A stretch of 64,000 nt of DNA from Phycisphaerales bacterium (GTDB lineage Bacteria; Planctomycetota; Phycisphaerae; UBA1845): NCBI GenBank assembly GCA_020639115.1, contig JACKHG010000007.1, positions 124,001 through 188,000 of the forward strand. The letters run 5' to 3'. Below the pieces are notes generated by a model. The model saw only the letters and a program-made list of their open reading frames with translations. It did no database searches and had not been told where the DNA came from. Made by a program: the position numbers and the translations under genes. Positions 1 through 9,051 of the stretch are shown in pieces. How positions within the stretch are numbered: position 1 is the stretch's first letter; each line of letters starts with the position of its first letter.

Positions 1-958
1 CGCTGCGGGTGCAGTTGCGGCCGCTGGACTTGGCGACGTACATGGCCTCATCGGCGGCGTGGAGGAGGTCATCGATCGAGCCCATGGTCGCCGTCCGTTC
101 GGCGACCCCCAGGCTGATCGTCAGACGCAGGGCCGACTTGCGGTGCTTCACCGTGTGCGTCGCAACCGCGCCCCGCAGGCGCTCGGCTGCCGCCACGGTC
201 GCCTCCATGGAAGCGTGGGGACAGATGATGAGGAACTCCTCCCCGCCAATCCGGCAGACCTCGTCCGTCGAGCGGCTGACCTGCCGCATCGTCTGCGTCA
301 ACTCACGCAGGACCAGGTCGCCGACGGCGTGGCCGTGGTTGTCGTTGATCTGCTTGAAGTGATCGATGTCGACCATGATCACGGCCAGCGGTTCGCCGTG
401 GCGGTCGCCCATGGCCCAGTACTTGCCAAGACGATTCATGGCCTCCCGGCGGTTGAGCAGCCCGGTCAGTTCGTCGGTGGTTGCGAGGATCCGCAACCGG
501 TTGTTGGCGTCCTCGAGATCGCGCGCGGCGATGGACATGCGCGCGTTGGCCAGCAGCACTTCGCGGTTGCGCTTGTCGAGATCGGACTGGAGGTGAATGA
601 TGCGTTCCGCGGCTCGAAGTCGCGCCAGCAGTTCGGAAGGGTTGACCGGTTTGGTCAGAAAATCATCCGCACCCGCCTCGAAGGCCTGCACGAGGCTGCG
701 CGTGTCCGGCCGCGACGTGAGCACGATGACGTACAGGAACCCGACCGTCTCGCTGTGGCGCAGCCGGCGGCAAAGCTGAACGCCGGTCATGCCCGGCATG
801 TGCCAGTCGGTGATGAGGATGGGCGGGCCGTGCTCCATGAGCAGGCGAATCGCGTCGTGCGCGTTGCCTGCGGTCAGCACCTCGTGACCGGCGGCGATGA
901 GATGCTTCGCACCATCCTGCAGGCACTGCGGTTCATCGTCGACGAGCAGGATTCGCAT
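1..958 (-). CDS. Response regulator with GGDEF domain (diguanylate cyclase), C-terminus cut by window edge
   Basis: This is a PleD-like two-domain protein expected to make cyclic di-GMP from GTP under control of a sensor kinase. The N-terminus reads MRILLVDDEP, a classic receiver start, with acidic residues at 7-8, phospho-acceptor Asp51 (TDWHMPGM) and Lys103 (LTKP). A short helical linker leads to a GGDEF domain with LTGLLNRR near 164-171, DIDHFKQIND near 197-206 and an active GGEEF at 238-242. An RxxD product-inhibition site (RSTD, 229-232) lies exactly five residues before GGEEF, so feedback inhibition is likely. The frame stays open to position 1, so only a short C-terminal piece can be missing. 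The start was chosen because the receiver fold begins immediately there. No partner kinase is visible in the window. Confidence 0.93.
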   Translation of the reverse strand, partial: MRILLVDDEPQCLQDGAKHLIAAGHEVLTAGNAHDAIRLLMEHGPPILITDWHMPGMTGVQLCRRLRHSETVGFLYVIVLTSRPDTRSLVQAFEAGADDFLTKPVNPSELLARLRAAERIIHLQSDLDKRNREVLLANARMSIAARDLEDANNRLRILATTDELTGLLNRREAMNRLGKYWAMGDRHGEPLAVIMVDIDHFKQINDNHGHAVGDLVLRELTQTMRQVSRSTDEVCRIGGEEFLIICPHASMEATVAAAERLRGAVATHTVKHRKSALRLTISLGVAERTATMGSIDDLLHAADEAMYVAKSSGRNCTRS

Positions 959-1444
959 GCGATTTCGGTCCGAAGGCACGTTGTCATCAACCGTTGCGTT
1001 CCCGGGCGACGCTGCTCACCCACCGTTTCCCGAGCAGAACCCAGGAGCGGTTTGGCGCACGCAACTAAAGGAAACATCGACCAGCCGCAATGGCCGGATG
1101 AAACGTGCCTCGCAGGGTTCATACCGCTACTGGCTAACCCGTGAACCGCGGCAAAAACGCCGTAGCTATGGGACCATGCGGACTCCCTGAGGCGACAGCC
1201 CTCGCCACGGAGCCCGTGCGGTGGGCTGCTGGGAAGGCCAGAATCCCCGCTCGACATCCCCCGGACACACGCCGGGATGCCGGCGCGCGTTGACAGCGCG
1301 GCGCGCGGTTGGTTATCGTCAACCGGGACAGACGGGCCCCAACACCAGCCAGCCCGTCAATGTGAATGCTCCTTCCCGCGATTTGCCAGCAGTTGATACT
1401 GCGATCGCCATCGGCCTGCCGGGCAGCAACAAGGACAAGCACCC
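959..1444. other. Intergenic region between divergent genes
   Basis: This 486-base gap separates the leftward diguanylate cyclase from the rightward secreted protein, so it should hold both promoters. I see no convincing -35/-10 pair, RNA gene or repeat. Short open frames here have no recognisable protein content. An AAGGA about nine bases before the ATG at 1445 is the likely ribosome binding site of the downstream gene. Confidence 0.6.
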
Positions 1445-4342
1445 ATGAAAAGCAACCGCGCGTGGCGTCTAGCGGCGTGGAACGTAGGGCTCGCGTTCGC
1501 GATGGCGGCTGTGCCATCGTGGGCGGCACCGCCCGACGTCGGTCATCTGGAAACACCTGATGATGCTCCGGCGAAGCGTGCGGACCGAGCGGTCGGGGTC
1601 ACGCCGCGCGGCGTCGTGACGCTCGGGCCCTACCGATCCGTGCAGGTCAACGTCAACGCCGCCGGTGACAATGTCGCCGGCGACGCGGCCAACGAGCCGA
1701 GCATCGCGGTTGATCCGAACGATGCCAACCGCATCGCCATCGGGTGGCGGCAATTCGACTCCGTTACTTCGAACTTCCGCCAAGCCGGGCGGGCGTACAC
1801 GACCGACGGCGGGTACACCTGGACGTTTCCCGGGGTGCTCGAGCCGGGAATCTTCCGCAGCGACCCCGTGCTGGACTACGACGCGGATGGCGTCTTTTAC
1901 TACAACAGCCTGCGCAGCGATTTCACCTGCCAGTACTTCATTTCCGGGGACGGAGGTCAGACCTTCTCGCAGCCCTTCGCAGCGTACGGCGGCGACAAGC
2001 AGTGGTCGGCGATCGATCGCACCAACGGCATCGGCCGCGGCAACATCTACGTGGCGTGGAGCCCGGCGGCGGGGTGCTGTGGGAATCGCCTCTTTACCCG
2101 CTCGACCAACGGCGGGACGTCCTTCATGTACCCCATCGTGTTGCCCGCCTCGCCGATGTGGGGAACCCTGGCGGTGGCGCCGAACGGCAACCTCTTCGTC
2201 TGCAGCCAGGCCGCCAACGGTTTTGCCAACGTGATGCGCTCCACCAACGCGAAGTTCGCGGGGGTGACGCCGAGCTTCCCACTGGTGCGCTCGGTCGATC
2301 TCGGCGGGAACACGCGTTTCAGCACGAATCCCAACCCCGGCGGACTGCTGGGGCAGGTCTGGATCGCCTGCGAGCCGCAGGGCGGGCCCCGGCCCGACAA
2401 CGTCTACCTGCTCGGTTCGGTGGATCCGCCGGGCAGCGATCCGCTCGACGTGATGTTTACCCGCAGCACCGACGGCGGGAACACGTGGGAAGCACCGCGG
2501 CGCATCAACGACGACCCGGTCGGCAACGACGCCGTCCAGTGGTTCGGAGCCATGTCGGTCGCCCCCAACGGCCGCATCGACGCGGTCTGGAACGATACGC
2601 GGGCCAATCCCGGGATCTACTTCTCGCAGTTGTACTACACCTATTCGCTGGATGGCGGCGTGACCTGGGCGCCCAATGTCGCCGTCAGCCCCTCGTTCAA
2701 TCCGCTCATTGGCTTCCCCAATCAAAACAAGATCGGCGACTACTCCCAGATCATCTCCCACAACGCCAGCGTCCACGTCGCGTACGCCGCGACGTACACC
2801 GGCGGCCAGGACGTCTACTACCTGCGCATTCCCATCGATTGCAACGAGAACGGCGTTGACGACGCGGACGACATCGCAGCCGGCACGAGCCTGGATTGCG
2901 ACAGCAACGGCGTACCCGACGAGTGCGATCGCGATTGCGACAACTCCGGAGTCGTGGACGCGTGCGAGGTGGCGGCGGGCAGCGCACCCGACTGCGACCA
3001 CAACGGCGTACCCGACTCCTGCGATCGGGACTGCGACGGCTCCGGCGGCGTCGACGCGTGCGAGGTGGCTGCCGGCAGCACGCCCGATTGCGACCACAAT
3101 GGCAACCCTGACGCCTGCGACATCGCCTCCGGCCTGCTGGCGGACTGCGATGGCTCGGGCGTACCCGACGTCTGCGAGGTCGCCACGGGGGCACGCCCCG
3201 ACTGCAACGCCAACGGAATTCCCGATGCGTGCGATATCGCCGCGGGCCGCGAATCCGATTGCGACGCCAACGGCGTACCCGACGTGTGCGACCGGGTCGT
3301 GCTGCGCCGGTCCATCACGCCGCCGACGGCGGCGTTGTCCTGCATCGGAGGGCAGGTGCAGTTCTCCGTGTCCGCCGCCGGCGCCACCGGCTACCAGTGG
3401 AAATATGCGGGTATGGACATTCCCGGTGCCACCGCGGCGCAGCTCAGCGTCGATCCCGTGCAGGCGGCGGACGAAGGACCCTACAGTTGCGTCGTCTCGT
3501 TCGGTTGTCTGCAGGTCGAAAGCCCGTCCGCTGCCCTGCAGATCGCTCCGGATACGCTGCAGGTGGAACTCGTATCCGCGGACTTCCTGCAGACCTGCAC
3601 GCAGACGGGGATGACCGCGGTTGCGTTGGTCGTCAGCGTCGATGACGCCGACGGCGTGACATACCAGTGGCAACACGATGGGCAGGCCCTGCACGACGGC
3701 GGGCGCGTCTCCGGCGCGACGACCGCCACGCTGAACATCATGGACCTCGAACCGGAGGACGGAGGCATCTACACCTGCCGCGTGTGGAATATCTGCATCG
3801 ACGAGCAGGATGCGGTGGGCGTGAGCACGGAACTCGAGGTGATCGACCCGCAGTTTTCCTCCATTCCGCAGCATGCCTGCGTCGAACCCGGAGGCACCGC
3901 GACCTTCACCGGGGCGGCAGCGTCCAGTTCCGCCGCGAGCCTCGTGTACCGCTGGTACGAGGGCGATACGGCGCTGATTGACGGCGGCCGGATCAGCGGA
4001 GCCGCCACGCCGACGCTGCACCTATCGGACGCGACATTGGCCGACACCGGCCGGCGATTTCGCCTCCGCGCCGTCGTTCCCGACCCCGTCTGCTCGGTTT
4101 TCAGCCCGGAGGCCCTGGTTCTCGTCCAACCGGCGGGCGGATGCACGGAATGTCCCGCACCGGGTGATCTCGACGCCGACGGGGACTACGATCTGATGGA
4201 CGCCCAGGCGTTTCTATTGTGTTTCGGGGCCGACGTGGCGGTTAGGCCGGAGTGCCGCTGCGCCAACGTCCAGGCCGACAACCCGGTCATCGATATCGCC
4301 GATTGGGCCTTGCTCGAGTCGATCCTGGCCGGCCCCCACTGA
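1445..4342 (+). CDS. Large secreted protein: BNR/sialidase-like propeller, DCNxNGVPD repeats, Ig-like domains, dockerin-like tail
   Basis: This 965-residue exported protein begins with a Sec signal peptide that ends near AVPSWAA. Residues about 60-460 carry Asp-box motifs (TTDGGYTW, STDGGNTW, SLDGGVTW) typical of BNR/sialidase-like beta-propellers. No sialidase catalytic set is evident, so enzymatic activity is not claimed. Next comes a run of about ten acidic, cysteine-containing repeats of the DCNANGVPDAC type, probably calcium-binding like thrombospondin type 3 repeats. Two or three Ig-like domains follow (YQWKYAG, YQWQHDG, YRWYEGD with Tyr-x-Cys strands). The C-terminus (GDLDADGDYDLMDAQ to ADWALLE) looks like a dockerin pair of EF-hand loops. 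The gene lies 22 bases before a metalloprotease gene with the same repeat and tail types, suggesting joint expression. The likely role is at the cell surface or in the matrix; the substrate is unknown. Confidence 0.85.
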   Translation: MKSNRAWRLAAWNVGLAFAMAAVPSWAAPPDVGHLETPDDAPAKRADRAVGVTPRGVVTLGPYRSVQVNVNAAGDNVAGDAANEPSIAVDPNDANRIAIGWRQFDSVTSNFRQAGRAYTTDGGYTWTFPGVLEPGIFRSDPVLDYDADGVFYYNSLRSDFTCQYFISGDGGQTFSQPFAAYGGDKQWSAIDRTNGIGRGNIYVAWSPAAGCCGNRLFTRSTNGGTSFMYPIVLPASPMWGTLAVAPNGNLFVCSQAANGFANVMRSTNAKFAGVTPSFPLVRSVDLGGNTRFSTNPNPGGLLGQVWIACEPQGGPRPDNVYLLGSVDPPGSDPLDVMFTRSTDGGNTWEAPRRINDDPVGNDAVQWFGAMSVAPNGRIDAVWNDTRANPGIYFSQLYYTYSLDGGVTWAPNVAVSPSFNPLIGFPNQNKIGDYSQIISHNASVHVAYAATYTGGQDVYYLRIPIDCNENGVDDADDIAAGTSLDCDSNGVPDECDRDCDNSGVVDACEVAAGSAPDCDHNGVPDSCDRDCDGSGGVDACEVAAGSTPDCDHNGNPDACDIASGLLADCDGSGVPDVCEVATGARPDCNANGIPDACDIAAGRESDCDANGVPDVCDRVVLRRSITPPTAALSCIGGQVQFSVSAAGATGYQWKYAGMDIPGATAAQLSVDPVQAADEGPYSCVVSFGCLQVESPSAALQIAPDTLQVELVSADFLQTCTQTGMTAVALVVSVDDADGVTYQWQHDGQALHDGGRVSGATTATLNIMDLEPEDGGIYTCRVWNICIDEQDAVGVSTELEVIDPQFSSIPQHACVEPGGTATFTGAAASSSAASLVYRWYEGDTALIDGGRISGAATPTLHLSDATLADTGRRFRLRAVVPDPVCSVFSPEALVLVQPAGGCTECPAPGDLDADGDYDLMDAQAFLLCFGADVAVRPECRCANVQADNPVIDIADWALLESILAGPH

Positions 4343-4364
4343 GTGTGAAAGTGACGTGCTTGTG

Positions 4365-7298
4365 ATGCGAATACCCACGCCCTGCCGTGTTTGGATGCTG
4401 GCTGTCGGCATGGTCGTCGGAACTGCTGGCGTCGCCGCGCGCGCCGCTGGTGGCGTCGGGCCGAAGGACGCACCAGCCCGCGCCGCATCAGCAACCGCCG
4501 CGCCGGACCACGCGATCATGACGCTCGACCGCACGAGGTTGCTGCGCCAAGTCGATGCCGCGCCGGCGTCTCCCGTAGAACTGGCGCTTCCGCTCGCGAG
4601 CGACGTTCACGCAGAGTTGGTGCGCCTGCCCGTGACCACGCCGACCACGCGCTTCGTGGTCGGCACACTTGGCCAGCCCGATCGCGCCCTGACGACGTTC
4701 GATCCGAACGAAGTAACGATTCTGCACGGGGTCGTTCGCGAAGGTGCGGTGCCGAGCGGCACCATGTTTCTCGCCTTCGATGCGCAGCGCACGCTCGGTC
4801 TGGTGACGGTGGGTTCGCGGCAGTACGAAGTGACCTCGGCAGCCCCCCCGGCGCAGCGCGACACCGTGGTGCTGCGCCGGGCGCGCACGCTGCATTCACC
4901 GCTTGCTCCGGGCATCCCGCTCTGCGGAACGGACACCAGCGCGGCGCTGACCGTACCCCTCAGCCGCGCGGTGGCGGAGCCCCGGCGGGCGCTGCAGCGC
5001 CTCGAACTCGCCGTGGATACCGACTACGAACTGTATTCCCGTTTCGGCGATCTCGACGATGAGGCGTTCTACGTCACCGCGCTCTACGGCGCAATCAGCG
5101 ACATCTACGTGCGCGATTTCAACGCCCGCATCGAGCTGACCTACGTGCGGCTCTGGGACTCGCCCGCGGACCTCTTCAACGACGCTGACCCGCTCGTGCC
5201 CTTCCAGAACTACTGGGAAAACAACATGGGCGCCGTCGAGCGGAGCGCCGCGCAGTTCCTCACCGGCCGCCGCGACCTGCCCTACGGCGGCGTGGCTTGG
5301 GTGAATTCGCTGTGCACGTCGTTCGCCTACTCCGTCGCGGGCCTCGTCAACGGGTCCTTCGATCCCAGTCTCGCCAGCGGCTCCATGCAGTGGGACATCA
5401 TCGTGGCAGCGCACGAGTTCGGTCACAACTGCGGCTCGGGGCACACCCACGATTACGGCCTGGACGACTGCTATCCGCCGCCGGGCACCGAAACCCGCGG
5501 CACCATCATGGGCTACTGCCACACGCAGAATGGTGGGGTCGCCAACACTGATCTGCGCTTTGACACCTACGTTCAGGACATCGTCCGCCCGAACCTCGTC
5601 GCGACCGGCTGCGTGGCCGACGACTGCAATGCCAACAACGTCCCCGACGCCGACGACATCGCCGGCGGCACCAGCGCCGACGTCAATGCCAGCGGCGCGC
5701 CGGATGAGTGCGAGGACTGCGACGGCGACGCGACGCTCGACGATGCGGAGATCCTCGCCGGGGCCGCCGACCTCGACGGCAACGGCGTTCCCGACGATTG
5801 CCAGCCCGACTGCAACCTGAACGGCCTGCCCGACCGTTGGGAAATCGAGCAGGGCGTCAGCGACGACATCAACCACAACGCGGTGCCCGACGGGTGCGAA
5901 CCCGACTGCGACAGCAACGGCGTCGCCGACCACGTGCAGATCCGCGCCGACATGCACCTCGACGTCGACCGCGACGGCGTGCTCGATGCCTGCGCCGACT
6001 GCGATGGCGACGGCGTCTCCGACCTGGAGGAACTCGACGGTGCCTTCGAACTGTGGGTGGTCGGCGCCGGCAACCAGGCCTTCGCCTACCACGCCGACAC
6101 CGGCGCGCTCCGCGTGGCCACGAGCGGCGGCACCATCAGCTCCGCCGAGGATGTCATCATCAGCCCCGCCGGCACCGTGCTGGTCGCCAGCGGCGCCAAC
6201 TGGCGCGTCATCGAGTTCGACCGGCGCACCGGCGCGTTCATCCGCAACTTCGTCTCCACCGGGTCCGGCGGCATGCGCTACCCGAGCGGCCTCGCGTTCG
6301 GCCCGGACGGCAACCTCTACGTCGCCAGCCGCGACACCGACGCGATCTTCAAGTACGACGGCGCGACGGGCGCCTATCTGGCCGAAGCCATTCTGCCCAA
6401 CGTCGGGGGCCTCAACGATCCGTACGGCCTCACCTTCGGACCCGACGGCAACCTCTACGTCGCCAGCAGCGCCACGAATCAGGTCCTCGAGTACGACGGC
6501 GCCTCCTTTGCGTTCGTCCGTGCATTCGTGACCGCCGGCAGCGGCGGCCTGTCCGCGCCCCGTGCGCTCGTATTCAAGCCCGATGGCAATCTGCTCGTCG
6601 CCAGTTCCGGCAACGGCCGCGTGCTGGAGTACGCCCGCGACACGGGAGCGTTCATAGGCGTATTCAACCAGCCGTTCTCTACTGTCGGCACCGATCTGGA
6701 CGCGTGGGGGCTCGCGATCGGCCCTAACGGCAACGTGTTCGTGTCGCGGCACGCGGCGGAGTATCGCGTCCTCGAATTCGAGCTTGCGACCGGGATCTAC
6801 CTGCAGTCCTTCGTGCGCGGCGGCCATTCGGGGCTGGATGCGCCGACGGGCATTCGCTTTGCGCCCGGCTTCGCGACCGACTGCAATCGCAACCAGGTTC
6901 CCGACGCCTGCGAGTTGCTGGCGGGTGCCGCCGACGCCGATTCCAATGGCGTGCTCGACGAGTGCGAAAGCGATTGCGATGCGAACGGCGTCTACGACTG
7001 GTTGGAGATCATCCCACGCGGGACGCGGCTGGACTGCAACTTCAACGGCGTGCTCGACGATTGTGAAATCGCCAGCGGCCACGCGGCCCCCGGCGCCTGC
7101 GTCGCCTGCGGCAACCCCGGCGACTTCGACAACGACGGCGACTATGATCTGCTCGACGCCTACTACTTCACCCGGTGCATCGGCGCGGACGTGACGGTCC
7201 GATCCGAGTGTGCCTGCGCCAACCTCGCCAGTGGTGACACCCTCATCGATACAGCCGACTGGACGATGCTCGAGGCAGTGCTCAGCGGACCCCAATAG
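4365..7298 (+). CDS. Secreted reprolysin-like (M12B-type) zinc metalloprotease with NHL propeller and dockerin-like tail
   Basis: The protein is about 977 residues with a signal peptide ending near VAARAAG. A zinc metalloprotease core is shown by HEFGHNCGSGH near residue 350 (HExxHxxGxxH) followed by a Met-turn region GTIMGYC, as in metzincin families M12B/reprolysin. The upstream few hundred residues resemble a propeptide and the N-terminal half of the catalytic domain. After the protease come DCNxNxVPD repeats, then an NHL-type beta-propeller with repeated FGPDGNLYVAS motifs, another block of DCN repeats and a dockerin-like end (GDFDNDGDYDLLDAYYF). I chose ATG 4365 over upstream GTG codons at 4356 and 4362 because it opens directly into the signal peptide; no strong ribosome binding site discriminates. 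It closely follows a protein with the same repeats and tail. Confidence 0.87.
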   Translation: MRIPTPCRVWMLAVGMVVGTAGVAARAAGGVGPKDAPARAASATAAPDHAIMTLDRTRLLRQVDAAPASPVELALPLASDVHAELVRLPVTTPTTRFVVGTLGQPDRALTTFDPNEVTILHGVVREGAVPSGTMFLAFDAQRTLGLVTVGSRQYEVTSAAPPAQRDTVVLRRARTLHSPLAPGIPLCGTDTSAALTVPLSRAVAEPRRALQRLELAVDTDYELYSRFGDLDDEAFYVTALYGAISDIYVRDFNARIELTYVRLWDSPADLFNDADPLVPFQNYWENNMGAVERSAAQFLTGRRDLPYGGVAWVNSLCTSFAYSVAGLVNGSFDPSLASGSMQWDIIVAAHEFGHNCGSGHTHDYGLDDCYPPPGTETRGTIMGYCHTQNGGVANTDLRFDTYVQDIVRPNLVATGCVADDCNANNVPDADDIAGGTSADVNASGAPDECEDCDGDATLDDAEILAGAADLDGNGVPDDCQPDCNLNGLPDRWEIEQGVSDDINHNAVPDGCEPDCDSNGVADHVQIRADMHLDVDRDGVLDACADCDGDGVSDLEELDGAFELWVVGAGNQAFAYHADTGALRVATSGGTISSAEDVIISPAGTVLVASGANWRVIEFDRRTGAFIRNFVSTGSGGMRYPSGLAFGPDGNLYVASRDTDAIFKYDGATGAYLAEAILPNVGGLNDPYGLTFGPDGNLYVASSATNQVLEYDGASFAFVRAFVTAGSGGLSAPRALVFKPDGNLLVASSGNGRVLEYARDTGAFIGVFNQPFSTVGTDLDAWGLAIGPNGNVFVSRHAAEYRVLEFELATGIYLQSFVRGGHSGLDAPTGIRFAPGFATDCNRNQVPDACELLAGAADADSNGVLDECESDCDANGVYDWLEIIPRGTRLDCNFNGVLDDCEIASGHAAPGACVACGNPGDFDNDGDYDLLDAYYFTRCIGADVTVRSECACANLASGDTLIDTADWTMLEAVLSGPQ

Positions 7299-7340
7299 GT
7301 CCACGCGCCGCAGCGTCAACAGGAATGTCCGGTCGCCTCA

Positions 7341-7601
7341 TCACTGCTTCCGCGGCTTGCGCGGCGACGACTTCTTGGCGCCGTTGAGCGGCTCCAGGTG
7401 GGTGATGTGCATGGGGTCGATCATCACGGAGCTTTCCGGGACCGCTCCCCGCCGGGTCGACTTGGCGACGACGACCTCGCGCATCGTGACGACAATCAAT
7501 TCGGGATGGGCGACGTCAAAATGCTCGCCATTCGTCAGGAACAGTCGAAACGGCTGAAACGGCTGACGCCGAACATGTTCGAGCAGCTTGTCGGGTCGCA
7601 T
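7341..7601 (-). CDS. Small conserved hypothetical protein
   Basis: This is an 86-residue soluble protein beginning MRPDKLLEHVRRQPFQPF. The motif RRQPFQPFRLFLTNGEHFDVAHPE recalls a family of short uncharacterised proteins common in planctomycetes; that link is from memory and unverified. The C-terminus is basic (KKSSPRKPRKQ). I chose the internal ATG because GGAG lies about ten bases upstream and the family-like sequence starts there. The gene lies 89 bases after ornithine carbamoyltransferase on the same strand and could be read through from that operon. It converges on the metalloprotease gene. Function is unknown. Confidence 0.6.
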   Translation of the reverse strand: MRPDKLLEHVRRQPFQPFRLFLTNGEHFDVAHPELIVVTMREVVVAKSTRRGAVPESSVMIDPMHITHLEPLNGAKKSSPRKPRKQ

Positions 7602-7689
7602 GATGCGCGTCTCCGGATGGACCGGCGTGCGCTGCTGAATCTTCAGTAGTGCCACTACCAAGTGATCGTAGGGCCGTGCTTTCGCCCCT

Positions 7690-8631
7690 TCAACGCCCGG
7701 CGGCCAGCAGCACCATCAGCGCCTTCTGCGCGTGCAGGCGGTTCTCCGCCTCGTCGAAGATCGCGCTGTTCGGACTGCGCGTCACGCCGTAGGCAATTTC
7801 CTCATCGTAGTGCGCCGGCAGACAGTGCAGCACCAGCGCCTTGCTGTCCGCATGCGCCATCAGCTTCTCGTCCACGCGATAGGCCTTGAACTTCTTCGCC
7901 CGGTCGGCCGCCTCCGCCTCCATGCCCATGCTCGCCCACACGTCGGTGTACACCGCGTCGGCGCCCGCGACACCCGCGGCGATGTCCGTCGTCGCCTCGA
8001 TCCGGCAGCCGTTCTCCTTGCCAATGGCAGCCGCCTCCGCCGTCACCCGGTCCAGCGGGCCGTAGCCCGGCGGCGTCACCGCGGTCATGTGCATGCCCAC
8101 GCGCGCACAACCATACATCAGCGAGTGCGTCATGTTGTTGCCGTCGCCGACGTACGCGAGCTTGAGCCCCGCGAGCGTGCCCTTCTTCTCGTAGATCGTC
8201 TGCAGGTCAGCCAGCACCTGGCAGGGGTGCTCCTCGTCCGACAGGCCGTTGATCACCGGCACGGTGGCGTACTTCGCGAGGTCGACCACGATGTCGTGCC
8301 CGAACACCCGCGCCATGATCACGTCGCAGTACCGGCTGAGCACCTGCGCAATGTCCTCGGTCGTCTCGCGTTTGCCGAGCGAGATGTCGCTGGGCGCGAG
8401 GTAGATCGCGTGCCCGCCCAGTTGGGTCATGCCCGCCTCGAACGACACGCGCGTGCGCAGCGACGGCTTCTGGAAGATCATCGCCAGCGTCTTGCCGGCG
8501 AGCAGGTGATGCGTCTGCCCGCGCAGGCGCTCGAGCTTGAGCGTGTCGGCGGTACGGATGATCTCGAGGATCTCCTCGGTGGAGAAATCCTTCAGCGAAA
8601 CGAGGCTGCGACCCTTCAGGCTGACGGCCAT
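7690..8631 (-). CDS. argF: Ornithine carbamoyltransferase
   Basis: The enzyme converts ornithine and carbamoyl phosphate to citrulline in the cytoplasm (arginine biosynthesis, or the reverse in catabolism). Family signatures are present: the carbamoyl-phosphate motif SLRTRVSFEAG in the N-terminal domain and the catalytic HCLPAH near the C-terminus. The chosen start gives 313 residues, normal for the family. It begins MAVSLKGRSL because GGAG then sits six bases upstream; a longer upstream frame would overlap DUF2237 and has no family content. The gene lies 20 bases after the DUF2237 gene and downstream of ornithine aminotransferase, so all are probably one leftward operon of ornithine metabolism. 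Confidence 0.95.
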   Translation of the reverse strand: MAVSLKGRSLVSLKDFSTEEILEIIRTADTLKLERLRGQTHHLLAGKTLAMIFQKPSLRTRVSFEAGMTQLGGHAIYLAPSDISLGKRETTEDIAQVLSRYCDVIMARVFGHDIVVDLAKYATVPVINGLSDEEHPCQVLADLQTIYEKKGTLAGLKLAYVGDGNNMTHSLMYGCARVGMHMTAVTPPGYGPLDRVTAEAAAIGKENGCRIEATTDIAAGVAGADAVYTDVWASMGMEAEAADRAKKFKAYRVDEKLMAHADSKALVLHCLPAHYDEEIAYGVTRSPNSAIFDEAENRLHAQKALMVLLAAGR

Positions 8632-8651
8632 GCTCATCTCCGGATCGGCTG

Positions 8652-9023
8652 TCAGGCGGCGCTGACAGCGTGGGCTTTGAGTTCTTCCAATGAAACGAAT
8701 TCCAGCGCCGAAATATGCGTGGCCTCGAGGACCACCGGCGGCGCGACGCCCGCGTCGAGCGCCTCCTGCCAGCGGCCCACGCAGATGCACCAGCGCTGCC
8801 CCGCTTTGAGACCGGGGAAGTCGAATTCCGGGACCGGCGTGGTGAGGTCATTGCCGTGCGCGGCGCTGAACGCCAGGAACGCGTCGGTCATCTCCGCGCA
8901 CACGACGTGCAGCCCGACGTCGCCCGGTCCGGTCGCACATTTACCCGTGCGGTAAAACCCGGTGCGGGTGCTCAGGCAGCACGGCTCCAGGTCCGAGCCG
9001 AGCACGTTCTTCCCCGTGCGCAT
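8652..9023 (-). CDS. DUF2237 family protein
   Basis: This 123-residue soluble protein matches the conserved DUF2237/COG3651 pattern: NVLGSDLEPCC at the start, TGFYRTG, GDVGLHVVCAEMT, GNDLTTPVPEFDFPGL, RWCICVGRWQEAL and APPVVLEATH. Several conserved cysteines are present (positions about 15-16, 29, 42, and a CxC near 79-81). The biochemical role of the family is unknown. The start has GGAGG nine bases upstream. The gene sits between rocD (28 bases) and argF (20 bases), which makes a link to ornithine metabolism plausible but not shown. Confidence 0.9.
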   Translation of the reverse strand: MRTGKNVLGSDLEPCCLSTRTGFYRTGKCATGPGDVGLHVVCAEMTDAFLAFSAAHGNDLTTPVPEFDFPGLKAGQRWCICVGRWQEALDAGVAPPVVLEATHISALEFVSLEELKAHAVSAA

Positions 9024-9051
9024 CGCAGTCAGGCCTCCGCCATCCGCCCGG

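Noticed and set aside
2838..3294. CRISPR-like array
   Set aside because: The periodic sequence is the codon pattern of protein repeats (DCNxNGVPD). Units vary at the DNA level and there are no unique spacers.
1469..4021. An 850-codon open frame antisense to the BNR/Ig protein
   Set aside because: It has no family content and arises because the GC-rich Asp-Cys-Asn repeats leave the opposite strand without stops. Similar long antisense frames at 4896-7319, 8962-11844, 37554-40058 and 55132-57321 were rejected for the same reason.
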